Below, piece after piece: positions 47,318-58,272 of a stretch of DNA of 64,000 nt. Location of the stretch: NCBI GenBank assembly GCA_963457665.1, contig OY735206.1:52438868-52502867 (forward strand), in the 5' to 3' direction. This stretch comes from Thysanoteuthis rhombus (Eukaryota > Mollusca > Cephalopoda > Oegopsida > Thysanoteuthidae). The notes below the pieces were generated by a model that was not told where the DNA came from, searched no databases, and saw only the letters and a program-made list of their open reading frames with translations. Positions within the stretch are counted from its first letter, which is position 1. Every line of letters begins with the position of its first letter. The position numbers were made by a program, and so were the translations under genes.

Positions 47318-47697
47318 CCTTACCAAGAGACAGATCTACAAATTGAGAACCATGCAACGTGCGCATGAAAGAATTATGCTGGGCCTCACATGGAGAGACC
47401 ACAAAACAGCACATTACATCCAAGAAAAGACAAGAGTCAGGGACATCATAGAATCCATCAAAAATGGCGGTGGGCTGGCCATGTTGCAAGAATGACAGAC
47501 AACCGATGGACATCACGACTCACGACATGGATCCCCCGTGATCACATGCGCAACCGAGGCCGACAAAATATTAGATGGAGAGACGAGCTAGACAAGTTTA
47601 GGAAATATTGGCTCCGTGACGCCCATGATAGAGAAGTGTGGCAAATCCTAGGGAAGGTCTATGTCCAACGACGGACGTTAAAAGACTAATGATGATG
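47318..47697 (+). mobile_element. RTE-like LINE 3' end with target-site duplication
   Basis: The best-preserved LINE tail. It is open from 47390 to 47689 in the C-terminal frame (HVARMTDNRWTSRLTTWIPR, MRNRGRQNIRWRDELDKFRK, DREVWQILGKVYVQRRT) and then stops just before GATGATGA. It is 5'-truncated, starting within TTACCAAGAGACAGATC. The identical flanks AAGTTGCTCA at 47308-47317 and 47698-47707 are a 10-bp target-site duplication, direct evidence of insertion by target-primed reverse transcription. Probably the youngest of the seven RTE-like pieces. Confidence 0.85.
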
Positions 47698-47734
47698 AAG
47701 TTGCTCAGCCCATTCCTTGACGGAATTTCTTTTT

Positions 47735-48060
47735 GTTGTCGGAGTTACATTCTTTTAGGGCCGAAGAGCTACTAACTGCCCTGCTATTTACCCATAGCTC
47801 GGAGGAGAAGTGGTTTCATGCCTTTCAGCCTCGATTCAAACTCGAACTGTTCACGGATTCCTTTTCACGGGCTGGTAATCGCTACGCAAGGCTCTGGTTC
47901 CTACCTACCGGCTTATCGAACTACCTTTCTTTCCTCTCCCTTTCCTACTCTGTAACTAAGCCACTTTTTCTCCTCTCTCGCTTCTTGTACTGTTACCAAA
48001 CTATCTTCCTTCTCTCCCCTCTCAATGAACTACGAGACTTTCTTTTTTAACCTTTTCCTT
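47735..48060 (-). mobile_element. tRNA-derived SINE candidate, family 2
   Basis: The reverse complement of 47900-47800 reads GCGTAGCGATTACCAG (A-box region), CAGTTCGAGTTTGAATCGAG (B box) and CATGAAACCACTTCTCCTCC. It parallels the plus-strand copy at 55.73 kb, which has GCGTAACGGTTACTAAC, TTCGAGTTCGAACGG and CATAGAACCACTTCTCTCT. The RTE fragment with its target-site duplication abuts this sequence. Confidence 0.5.
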
Positions 48061-49126
48061 TCTATCATGACTGTCACACATTTACAGTATCAGTAGCAGC
48101 CATTAGCAAGACCTGTTTTCCGTACATGTGGTAGCTGTCAGCTAAACGACTGAGCATTAAATAAAAAAGCAACAAAAAAAAACAAAAAAAAACAGCGCTG
48201 ATTTTACATGTCACTGCTACTTCAGTGTCGTATTAAGTATAATTAAGAATTGATAGATACGTATTAGTAAGAAAGTGGACAGTGTCCATCTTCTTTCCAT
48301 CTATGCCCTCCCAATTCAGCCTAACACTGGTGATATTTTTAGAAGCCGCCAACCAAAACTGTCACCCCGCCCCCGACAAAACTCAAACATATTTTTGGGG
48401 TTGGGGGCCGATTAAAAAAAAAAAAAAATTGCTATTGATAAATAACTATGAATATCTAATTTTTTTTACGATCTCGGAAAAATACCGCTTCAGAAAATAA
48501 ACTAGTCTGGTTTGTCATTCAAGAGAAACTGTCTTGTGACCAACGTCTTTTGGTTGCACACTGTGTTGGGGATGAGAAACTTTGATTATTTGGCTGCATG
48601 TTAGATTCTGATGCAACCAAGATAATCTAAATTTAGATGTAAAACATGTACGTTTCAAATCTAAATTCAAAATATTGTAATCAACTCTTCCGTGATTTTT
48701 GATGAATTTAATTTTTTTTTTCAAAATCCAGCCAGTCAATCATTAAATTATATATTTTTCTTCGAATCAATTTTCGGAGGCCTACTTTGTCTTTGAAAGA
48801 TTAGTTATTAAACATTCTTAGTTTAATGTTCCTTTTTGAGGAGAGGGGTGCATCCTTAGAAGACGCTATTTGTTCATGTTATTGACAAATTTGTTAAATC
48901 TGCTTTACGAATAAGCTTGATTATTCTATGCCTGTATAACATATAGGACGATGAAAAAATTTTGACCGAATATCAACACATGATGAGAAAAAAAACCCGA
49001 AAAACTTGTATATAAAAGTTTTATTTGCTAGCTTTTCAATTAGTTTTTTTCAGAGATCGTGAAAAAATAATCCATATTTCACACACAAAAAAAAAACAAA
49101 AAACAAAACAAAACGAAACAAAAATC
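48061..49126. other. Intergenic DNA, no gene seen
   Basis: Contains GTAGCAGCC...TTAGCAAGACC (like 47226-47250) and a fragment of the 46.8 kb repeat at 48538-48600. No gene. Confidence 0.45.
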
Positions 49127-49146
49127 ACTTCATAACGTTATGAAGT
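49127..49146. other. Perfect 20-bp palindrome
   Basis: ACTTCATAACGTTATGAAGT equals its own reverse complement over all 20 bases. No adjoining gene. Confidence 0.85.
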
Positions 49147-49701
49147 TTTCTGCGAGTACAAATGTGACCATGGGAGAGAATTTTCTGAAAATTAGATTTT
49201 GAAAATTATCTAAATTCTGTGTCATCTTCTCAGAAACCGTCAACCAAAACTGTCAACGGAGGATTCTTCAATTTTTAAGTTGTTCCCCCCCCCTAATTAC
49301 GTCTTCATTAAAAAAAACAAAAACAAAAAAAACAATACAAAGCATTGGCTCAAAAACGTAGTTTGGGGTGACTATCAACCATTTACTTGCTAAAACCTGC
49401 TCCAGAGTCTTAGTAATACATAGAGAAAATTTCTTTGGTTTATGCCGTGTGCTTTTTGCCATCGGCGAGCACATACAAATGGACAGGCTGATATTCGGTG
49501 AATCATTACATGATAATTCCTTGATCTTAAAATTTGATCAATTGCAATCAATAGTGTTCCCTTTTGTACATCCGTAGTCAGTTTTAACTATGCTTAAAAA
49601 TTATGAAGACACACAAATGGATAATTTTATTAGCAGATGATATTAATTCATGTTGAAGTTACATGACAATATTTGGGTGAGTGTTTCGTGTTGGAAAAAA
49701 A

Positions 49702-49772
49702 TAAGATTCGGATAAGGGGATCAATCAGAAAATCGTGTAAAGGATTTTTGTGTTACCCTTATCCGAATCTTA
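49702..49772. repeat. Perfect 17-bp inverted repeat, 37-nt loop
   Basis: TAAGATTCGGATAAGGG at 49702-49718 and its exact reverse complement at 49756-49772. Could be the footprint of a tiny inverted-repeat element or a hairpin in RNA. Confidence 0.85.
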
Positions 49773-50425
49773 AACATTTCTGGTTTCTTTGATTTTTTAA
49801 AATTTCACTAATTATGTTTCACTGATGATAATGGCCTAAACTAACAGGGATCTGTCAATACTTTGAAAATCGGTTCTTGTGCTGTAAAGATTGAAACAAA
49901 CTGTCCGAGATTTAGTTTCAAACAAATGATCAATAGCAGCTTTTTGTTCGGGTAATTTAAACCCTTCTTCTTATCTTCGAAGTAGTCACAACGATCCGGT
50001 CGATCTATCCTACATTAAAGTTATACAGTTATCGACAAAATAAGATTGAATTTGGGTATGAGCAGGTCATTCATTACAGCATGTTCTATGAAGAGCCCAA
50101 CAGTTCTGGCTTCAACGTGCCCAGCAAGGCAGTTGTATCGAATGCTCCAAAGGGAGAATCTGTCAGAAAATATTTTGTGAACTAGCTAAGCGACGGTTGG
50201 GGTATGCAATTGATTGTGTTGAACAATATCGAATTCCATCTCTTGCCAGAAGAATTCAACTAAGAAAAAAAGTTATCAGTTTAACTGAACGTCGAATAAA
50301 TTAATTTAATTTCAATTCTAGTCGTTATTTCTTAATTTGACATAACTTTTACTCAATTCAATATAAAAATCAAATATTGTTATCATTTCTGTGTTATAAT
50401 GGTAATAATAGTGTCGATGGCATTG
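49773..50425. other. Intergenic DNA, no gene seen
   Basis: No signal recognised. Confidence 0.4.
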
Positions 50426-50426
50426 T

Positions 50427-50525
50427 GTCAGAGCCAACCCTAGGTTTCCTGGCACCCCGGGTAAGCTGGATTTCGGCGCCCTTTTTGGCGTCCGAAATAG
50501 TTGAAATTTTCCACCTTTTTTAAAA
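50427..50525 (+). mobile_element. hAT-like terminus
   Basis: CAGAGCCAACCCTAGG, GGCACCCCGGGTAAGC and GGCGCCCTTTTTGGCG resemble the CAGAGCCGGCCCTAGG...GGCGCCC ends common to hAT-type elements. Only one end was found. Confidence 0.4.
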
Positions 50526-50934
50526 TGAAACCAAAATTTGCAAAGGTTTACTGTGCTCACAAGAAAGGAAGGACGGAGAGAATGGACGAAAAAGAGGAAT
50601 ATCCTGTCTATTTTACGTCACATGATTAAAAAAAAAGTCAATTTTCAACTTTAGAAAAAGTGTTCGAAAATTCAATTTACTTCTTTGATACAAACGAAAA
50701 TGTAGCAAGGCAGTGTCCATTATCAGATAGTTTTCTTGAAAATCTTTTGACTATGAATTATTCTTTTTTATTCAATTTGAAACAAATAGTTTTATTGCAG
50801 AAACAAATAACGCCAAATGCTATCAAAAGTTGTGTAAACAACGTTGCTGGTTTTCGACCGAGTCTTCGCTTTTTCTTGTTTTTTCTTAGTGAATGGAATG
50901 ATATATTTTTTGTTTCTTCGATTAAAACGAATTT

Positions 50935-52800
50935 GCACACTGTACTAGTATTTACTAAGTGGAATTACGCATTATTAGCATTTACCAAAGGAAAGTACAC
51001 AGTGCTAGTATTTACCAAGTAAAATTACGCATTACTAGCATTTACCAAAAGAAAGTACACAGTGCAAGTATTTACTAAGTAAAATTACGCATTATTAGCA
51101 TTTAACAAAGGAAAGTACACAGTGCTAGTATTTACCAAGTAAAATTAGGCATTACTAGCATTTACCAAAGGAAAGTACACAGTGCTAGTATTTACTAAGT
51201 AAAATTACGCATTACTAGCATTTATCAAAGGAAAGTCCACAGTGCTAGTATCTACTAAGTAAAATTACGCATTACTAGCATTTATCAAAAGAAAGTACAC
51301 AGTGCAAGTATTTACCACGTAAAATTACGCATTATTAGCATTTAACAAAGGAAAGTACACAGTGCTAGTATTTACCAAGTAAAATTAGGCATTACTAGCA
51401 TTTACCAAAGGAAAGTACACAGTGCTAGTATTTACTAAGTAAAATTACGCATTACTAGCATTTATCAAAGGAAAGTCCACAGTGCTAGTATCTACTAAGT
51501 AAAATTACGCATTACTAGCATTTATCAAAGGAAAGTCCACAGTGCTAGTATCTACTAAGTAAAATTACGCATTACTAGCATTTACCAAAAGAAAGTACAC
51601 AGTGCTAGTATCTACTAAGTAAAATTACGCATTACTAGCATTTATCAAAGGAAAGTCCACAGTGCTAGTATCTACTAAGTAAAATTACACATTACTAGCA
51701 TTTACCAAAAGAAAGTACACAGTGCTAGTATTTACCAAGTAAAATTACGTATTTCTAGCATTTATCAAAGGAAAGTCCACAGTGCTAGTATTTACTAAGT
51801 AAAATTACGCATTACTAGCATTTACCAAAAGAAAGTACACAGTGCTAGTATTTACCACGTAAAATTACGCGATATTAACATTTATCAAAGGAAAGTACAC
51901 AGTGCTTGTATTTACTAAGTAAAATTACGCATTACTAGCATTTATCAAAGGAAAGTACACAGTGCTAGTATCTACTAAGTAAAATTACGCATTACTAGCA
52001 TTTACCAAAAGAAAGTACACAGCGCTAGTATCTACTAAGTAAAATTACGCATTACTAGCATTTACCAAAAGAAAGTACACAGTGCTAGTATTTACCACGT
52101 AAAATTACGCATTATTAGCATTTACCAAAAGAAAGTACACAGTGCTAGTATTTACCACGTAAAATTACGCATTATTAGCATTTACCAAAGGAAAGTACAC
52201 AGTGCTAGTATTTACTAAGTAAAATTACGCATTACTAGCATTTATCAAAGGAAAGTCCACAGTACTAGTATCTACTAAATAAAATTACGCATTACTAGCA
52301 TTCACCAAAAGAAAGTACACAGTGCTAGTATCTACTAAGTAAAATTACGCATTACTAGCATTTACCAAAAGAAAGTACACAGTGCTAGTATTCACTAAGT
52401 AAAATTACGCATTACTAGCATTTACCAAAAGAAAGTACACAGTGCTAGTATTTACCACGTAAAATTACGCATTATTAGCATTTACCAAAGGAAAGTCCAC
52501 AGTGCTAGTATTTACCAAGTAAAATTACGCATTACTAGCATTTACCAAAGGATAGTACACAGTGCTAGTATTTACCAAGTAAAATTACACATTACTAGCA
52601 TTTATCAAAGGAAAGTACTCAGTGCTAGTATTTACTAAGTAAAATTACGCATTACTGGTATTTACTTAAGGAAAGCACGCAGTTCTAGTATTCACTAATA
52701 GAAAGTACTCAGTACTAGTATTCACTAATAGAAAGTACTCAGTACTAGTATTCACTAATAGAAAGTACTCAGTACTAGTATTTATGAAAAGAAAGTACGC
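50935..52800 (+). repeat. 60-bp satellite made of two 30-bp halves
   Basis: About 29 units whose period is exactly 60 bp without a single indel from 51001 to about 52660. Half A is AGTGCTAGTATTTACTAAGT + AAAATTACGC; half B is ATTACTAGCATTTACCAAAG + GAAAGTACAC. They match at about 20 of 30 positions, so the 60-mer is a dimer of an older 30-bp unit. Variant positions recur in blocks: 51061-51300 and 51301-51540 carry the same order of four dimer variants, a 240-bp higher-order repeat. At the right edge (about 52681-52800) the array changes to 30-bp monomers (AGTACTAGTATTCACTAATA + GAAAGTACTC). The short open frame into the left edge is incidental. Confidence 0.95.
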
Positions 52801-53140
52801 AGAACTATGTTATTTATCTCCCACGCATCTCAAGGACAATATAAGACGTCTATTCCAAGTGGGGCCCCAGCACACATACTTGCGGGTAAAGGCAAAATTT
52901 ACACAGTCCCTGCGGCCGCTTCCACAAAGGTGTCAGGGTGGACCATGGGGAAGAGCTGCCTTGGTGTTGGAATCTCTCGGGATCAGAGCTGATCACAGTA
53001 AATAGGGCGGGGAGATATTTGCAAGTCTCCCTATGAAAACATATAAGCTGAAATGGCGTAAAACGAAGAAATTTCCATTAATTAATCCGAAAAACATTGA
53101 GCATTTACTGAGCAAAAAAAAAGAGAGGGTGATAATGGAA
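52801..53140. other. Short GC-richer segment, unrecognised
   Basis: 52807-52992 is open for 61 codons (SIPSGAPAHILAGKGKIYTV) and GC-richer than its surroundings. It could be an exon or transposon piece; no family recognised. Confidence 0.3.
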
Positions 53141-53149
53141 TATATATAA

Positions 53150-53310
53150 TTGCGTCATCCACAGACAGCTGTTTCGTTGTATCACAACTCTTCAGTGTGG
53201 CTATAGACAATCCAATGTCGCATCCAGTACCATGAGGCAAGATTGGAACCTTCGCTTCGGAGGCCGGTATCCTACCGCTTAGCTATGGAACTGAACGGTC
53301 AGTACAGCTG
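53150..53310 (-). mobile_element. tRNA-derived SINE, minus strand
   Basis: The reverse complement has CATAGCTAAGCGGTAGGATA (A box), GGCCTCCGAAGCG and GAAGGTTCCAATCTTGCC (B box). It is followed by CACTGAAGAGTTGTGATACA, ACGAAACAGCTGTC and TGGATGACGC, then TATATA. The tRNA-like head is comparatively well kept. A (TA)n microsatellite abuts its 5' side. Confidence 0.65.
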
Positions 53311-53319
53311 AATTCAAGC

Positions 53320-53323
<4 letters not shown>

Positions 53324-53367
<44 letters not shown>
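53324..53367. repeat. (TA)n microsatellite
   Basis: 44 bp of TA. Confidence 0.95.
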
Positions 53368-53370
<3 letters not shown>

Positions 53371-53992
53371 TAAAGAAATGGCATAAAATAAAGCAAACTT
53401 AGATGGTATACATCAGTTGTCTCCTACCTTTTCCGGCGATACAAACCCTGAATATTATCGGGAGACTCAAGAAGCATAAAACCTGATGATAGGGAGAATA
53501 GATACGGAGACATCTTTTCATTTTATTAAAAAAAACAATAGCATTTCACAAAAGATAAATCAAAGTAGAAATCCTCCAGAATTTCCTGAAGAATCCAACT
53601 TTATATCAACCAGATAAGAAGAGCCTGGAGATTTAATGACTTTTGTAGCTGTTTTATCAAATAGTTAAAAAGTGGCCAGAGTGGAGACAGTGCAGGGAAG
53701 AACCTCTTGTTTCTAGAAAAACCCTATTTTTTGCTTCTCGCAAACCATATGCGTTTGTACGAACCCATGTTGATGAGCATTGGTATAGATAATATTTGCT
53801 ACATTCACAGGAGGCATTTATATACGAACAATCATAGGCGGGTGTGTATCGATAGATATGGCGCGCCTGCCGCACAGTATGGTTACAAGCGTTTCTGATA
53901 GACCACTGCTCGGAGGTGAATTAGATTCGCACAACCGTTAGTAAAGACCTTTCGAATTTAATTATTATAGATACAATACAAAATGTTGCACA
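53368..53992. other. Intergenic DNA, no gene seen
   Basis: Two overlapping short open frames (53657-53875 minus, 53707-53898 plus) without domains. Confidence 0.45.
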
Positions 53993-54046
53993 AATCATCT
54001 TTAGTGGGAATAAAAGTACGAGTGGAGTTTGACCCTGCAGCAGCTG
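53993..54046 (+). repeat. Short dispersed repeat (AATCATCTT / TTTGACCCTGC family)
   Basis: AATCATCTTTAGTGGG...GTGGAGTTTGACCCTGCAGC. Preceded by ATACAATACAAAATGTTGCA, which also aligns with text before the other copies. Confidence 0.65.
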
Positions 54047-54504
54047 AGCTAGTTTTAAAGCAATAAGTCACATGAATTATACTAGGAATTAAGCCGATTA
54101 AAAGTTGAAATTGTTTAACGTTGGTTGTGTTTTCACTCTAGATATTTGGTTTCAACTTGCAACAATTTTGAAGGAAGAATAATAATTGTTTGTATTGATA
54201 GGTATATTTCAATTTGATTTACTTTCATTGTGTACATCTCTAGGGTAGGAAGCACTCAGTGCATACCTCTGTCAATGCCATTGTCAGGGGAAGGGATTGT
54301 GAATCAATCCATCCCGAAATTAGATTACTTCTCCCTCGGTACATTGTGCACGCATCAACGAAATTGCCGTAAAAAATTCATTTTGATCTATTATCACTTA
54401 TAAGAATCATATATGGACCTAAGAGTCGGCTAAAAATGACACCTCTTCCAATAAGACACATTACAAATTTGATAAATGATATAATGACTTCGATTCATTT
54501 ATGA

Positions 54505-54735
54505 GAATCAAATTTTTTTTTCTCACTTGTAGGGGACAAAATCGAAGACCATATATTTTTTTCAGTTTTGGGGGACAAAACCGGAGGAAAACTTCATTTT
54601 TTTTTATCTTCAAAGATTAAAATCGAGGGAAAAGTTTCTTTTCACTATTAGTAGTCAGAATCGAGTCTTTTTCACTTGCAGAAGTCAAAATTTGAAGAGG
54701 GTTTTTTTTTCGGCATTAGGGGTCAATAAACCACT
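54505..54735 (+). repeat. Degenerate tandem repeat of about 45-60 bp
   Basis: Four or five units of the type TTTTTCACTTGTAGGGGACA, AAATCGAAG, then T-rich spacer. Examples are CTTGTAGGGGACAAAATCG at 54527, TTTGGGGGACAAAACCGG at 54566, TTAGTAGTCAGAATCGAG at 54647, TTGCAGAAGTCAAAATTTG at 54676 and TTAGGGGTCAATAAACC at 54716. Confidence 0.6.
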
Positions 54736-55150
54736 TTTCTTAACAATGTGCTCCCATTCTCAACATTATCCTTCTATCTTTTATCCTTTTGTTACATTTT
54801 TTTTAACATTAACCTCCCTTTTTATATCACCTTAAAACCACGCCCCCATTATACCCCTCCTTTTTTTTTTAATCTAACCCCGACCCCATTCTTTGGTTAC
54901 ATTAGCCCCACCCCTTTCTGAACATCAACGCCCTCTTTTAAAAATTGATCCCCCCTATGACATCCTCCTTTTTTTTAAATTGCCCATCCCACTTTAGGAG
55001 ATAAGCCTTTCTATTTTCTAACATTAATCTCTCTTTTAACTTCTAAGCCTTCTATGATTCCTTTTAAAGATATCAATCTCTTTTTCACTTAGGCCGAACA
55101 TCATTTTTTACATTGGCCCGCCCTTTTTATTAATATTACCCCCTTTCCCA
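54736..55150 (+). repeat. Pyrimidine-rich degenerate repeat
   Basis: Repeated TTNAACATTAACCYCCYTTTT-like text (54792, 54927, 55018, 55108) at ~30-60-bp spacing, with CCCC and TTTTTT runs. Strongly pyrimidine-rich on plus. Confidence 0.5.
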
Positions 55151-55199
55151 AATGAGTGTTACTAACTCAACTTTAAAAACATTTTGAATTAAATGCTAT

Positions 55200-55700
55200 T
55201 TGATTTAGCAGCATATTGTGTTGAGGGTGATCAAGCAAATAAAACAAAAAATTAAAAAAAAAAAAAAATACCAAAAAAACCCAAAACAAAATAAATACCC
55301 ACCCCACAAAAAAAAAAAAAACTAAATAAAAAATAAAAAATTAAAAAAAACCCAGAAAAGTGGAAAGCAAAATGATCAGTGACCTACTTTTCTCTGGATC
55401 ACTAAAAAAATCAGAATTTCCAAAAATAAAAAACAAAGAAAAAGACAATGAAAAAAAAATAAGCGGGAACGCACTGTACACAAATTTAGAGGCTGATTTA
55501 CCATAAACTTACAATGTAAATTGATTCCCCCCCCCCTGAAATCTACATGGGAGTGGAGAAACAAAAACAAAATATAACATAATAATGAGCAAATGTTGAA
55601 ATTTCCAGCTTTCTTGCGTCTTATACACGGGATACATAGCCAGACAGAACAATTTGAAAACTGAAGAATCTTTTGTTGACAGTTTTGGTTTTTAATATCA
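55200..55700 (+). repeat. Dispersed repeat, copy 2
   Basis: Parallels 46775-47175: GCAGCATATTGTGTTGAGGG, TAAACTTACAATGTAAATTGA at 55505, GATACATAGCCAGACAG at 55630, ATTTGAAAACTGAAGAATC at 55652. Expanded by A-rich insertions at 55240-55350. Confidence 0.6.
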
Positions 55701-55734
55701 ATGAACATCAATATATATATGATGTCAGTTATGA

Positions 55735-55990
55735 ATCTATGGACGTGGCGTAACGGTTACTAACGGAAAACGAAATCAGCTATTCGAGTTCGAACGGAGA
55801 ATACTTGTATACACTTCGAAATTAAGCTCCGGGGAAAGTCATAGAACCACTTCTCTCTGCTTTTTGTCCGATCACCGAAAATGTTTCGTCACTGGCATGT
55901 CACGATGGTAAGTAGTGAGAAGGGAATTAGTGAGTTAGAACTTGGGTAACCACTCTCTTATAACTACCTGACGGCTGGTTAAGAGTGAGT
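55735..55990 (+). mobile_element. tRNA-derived SINE candidate, family 2
   Basis: GACGTGGCGTAACGGTTACT (A-box-like) and TTCGAGTTCGAACGG (B-box-like), then AAGTCATAGAACCACTTCTC. Same family as the minus copy at 47.8 kb. The sequence to about 55990 (GAACTTGGGTAACCACTCTC) may be its body. Confidence 0.5.
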
Positions 55991-56585
55991 GGTTTACATA
56001 AACAGTAGCAGCAATAAGCTGTTACTCCCATCATAGTAAAAACATGGTAGAAGCTAACGTCTCTTCATTCATGTTGATTTCTGCTACTCTACCTTCTTTG
56101 TTATGCTGTTTGAAACCGATGTTTTCAATTGGAGATTTAGATATTCAGTTGTTGCCGCCTACATTATTCTTCCGCGTCATTTCCAACCCTCTTTTTTCTT
56201 TGATTCTGATTGACTGAAAAGATGGAGGCGTGCATAGCCCATAGGATATGCCCAAGGTATTCATATCACAGCCATCCTGTCGAATGGCAAGGATTAATAC
56301 CGACTCACTACGTCAGTCATTCTTCTTTCTCTTGCCCATGGGTGTGATACTTTAATGAGAGGTGGGGGAGGGGAATCTGATGGGAGGAGTGATGATTCAA
56401 TGGGAGGAGGTGTAATAGTCTAGTGGGGCGTATTAGTTCAGGGAGCATGGTGTAATTGCCAAAATCAAGTAGCAACTACCTTTTTGAGCAATCGACTTAT
56501 CCAGTGATTATTTTGCCACGTAGTCGGGTGCACAGTAATTTTAATTTTGAATGCTGTAATGTTCTCTTTCAAAGTGAGATGCTCA
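55991..56585. other. Intergenic DNA beside the large array
   Basis: No gene. 56350-56435 is G-rich with repeated GATGGGAGGAG/AATGGGAGGAGG motifs. Confidence 0.45.
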
Positions 56586-56589
56586 CTGT

Positions 56590-56930
56590 CGAAAAAGAAA
56601 AGAAAAGAAAGACTGGAATTGAGAATAAAATGGATATTGAGGAAAAAAAAAAGATTGATATTAAGCAAACAAAAAGGAGAAGATATTAAGGAAAAAAAAA
56701 GAAAGACTGTTATTAGGAAAAAAAAAAAAGACTGATGTTGAAAAAAAGACTGATTTTAAGAAAAAAAAGGAAGACTATATTAAAAAAAAGAAAGATCGAT
56801 ATAATGAAAAAAAATACGGGTATTGAGAAAAAAAAAGAAAGACTGACATCGAGGAAAAAAAAGAAAGACTGATATCGAGTGAAAAAGAAAGACTGATATT
56901 AAGAATAAAAAGGAAAACTTATATTGAGAT
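56590..56930 (+). repeat. Purine-rich edge of compound minisatellite
   Basis: Irregular units of the type GAAAGACTGATATTGAGGAAA with many A-run length changes. This is the most diverged part of the array and marks its left edge. Confidence 0.85.
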
Positions 56931-58272
56931 GTCAGTCATTCTTTTCTCCTCGATATCAGTCGTTCTTTTCTCCTCAATATCAGTCATTCTTTTCTCCTCG
57001 ATATCAGTCGTTCTTTTCTCCTCAATATCAGTCATTCTTTTCTCCTCGATATCAGTCATTCTTTTCTCCTCGATATCAGTCATTCTTTTCTCCTCGATAT
57101 CAGTCATTCTTTTCTCCTCGATATCAGTCGTTCTTTTCTCCTCAATATCAGTCATTCTTTTCTCCTCGATATCAGTCATTCTTTTCTCCTCGATATCAGT
57201 CGTTCTTTTCTCCTCGATATCAGTCATTCTTTTCTCCTCGATATCAGTCTTTCTTTTCTCCTCGATATCAGTCTTTCTTTTCTCCTCGATATCAGTCTTT
57301 CTTTTCTCCTCGATATCAGTCTTTCTTTTCTCCTCGATATCAGTCTTTCTTTTCTCCTCGATATCAGTCTTTCTTTTCTCCTCGATATCAGTCTTTCTTT
57401 TCTCCTCGATATCAGTCTTTCTTTTCTCCTCGATATCAGTCTTTCTTTTCTCCTCGATATCAGTCGTTCTTTTCTCCTCGATATCAGTCGTTCTTTTCTC
57501 CTCGATATCAGTCGTTCTTTTCTCCTCGATATCAGTCGTTCTTTTCTCCTCGATATCAGTCGTTCTTTTCTCCTCGATATCAGTCGTTCTTTTCTCCTCG
57601 ATATCAGTCGTTCTTTTCTCCTCGATATCAGTCGTTCTTTTCTCCTCGATATCAGTCGTTCTTTTCTCCTCGATATCAGTCGTTCTTTTCTCCTCGATAT
57701 CAGTCGTTCTTTTCTCCTCGATATCAGTCGTTCTTTTCTCCTCGATATCAGTCGTTCTTTTCTCCTCGATATCAGTCGTTCTTTTCTCCTCGATATCAGT
57801 CGTTCTTTTCTCCTCGATATCAGTCGTTCTTGTCTCCTCGATATCAGTCGTTCTTGTCTCCTCGATATCAGTCGTTCTTGTCTCCTCGATATCAGTCGTT
57901 CTTGTCTCCTCGATATCAGTCGTTCTTGTCTCCTCGATATCAGTCGTTCTTGTCTCCTCGATATCAGTCGTTCTTGTCTCCTCGATATCAGTCGTTCTTG
58001 TCTCCTCGATATCAGTCGTTCTTGTCTCCTCGATATCAGTCGTTCTTGTCTCCTCGATATCAGTCGTTCTTGTCTCCTCGATATCAGTCGTTCTTTTCTC
58101 CTCGATATCAGTCGTTCTTTTCTCCTCGATATCAGTCGTTTTTTTCTCCTCGATATCAGTCGTTCTTTTCTCCTCATTATCAGTCATTCTTTTCTTCTCA
58201 ATATCAGTCTTTCTTTTTTTCTCAATATCAGTCTCTTTTTTCCTTGATTTCAGTCTTTCTTTTTTTCTTGAT
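56931..58272 (+). repeat. Pyrimidine 24-bp minisatellite block 1
   Basis: About 52 head-to-tail copies of a 24-bp unit, GATATCAGTCGTTCTTTTCT + CCTC on plus. Variants are clustered: CATTC and CGTTC forms to about 57240, a run of CTTTC forms about 57246-57460, CGTTC forms to 57825, and a run of eleven CTTGTCTCC forms about 57826-58080. The unit has no stop in several frames of either strand, so very long open frames (up to 459 codons) run through it on both strands. These are not treated as genes. Confidence 0.97.

Noticed and set aside
50935-52800. CRISPR array
   Set aside because: The repeats are contiguous 60-bp units with no unique spacers, in a eukaryotic context; it is a satellite.
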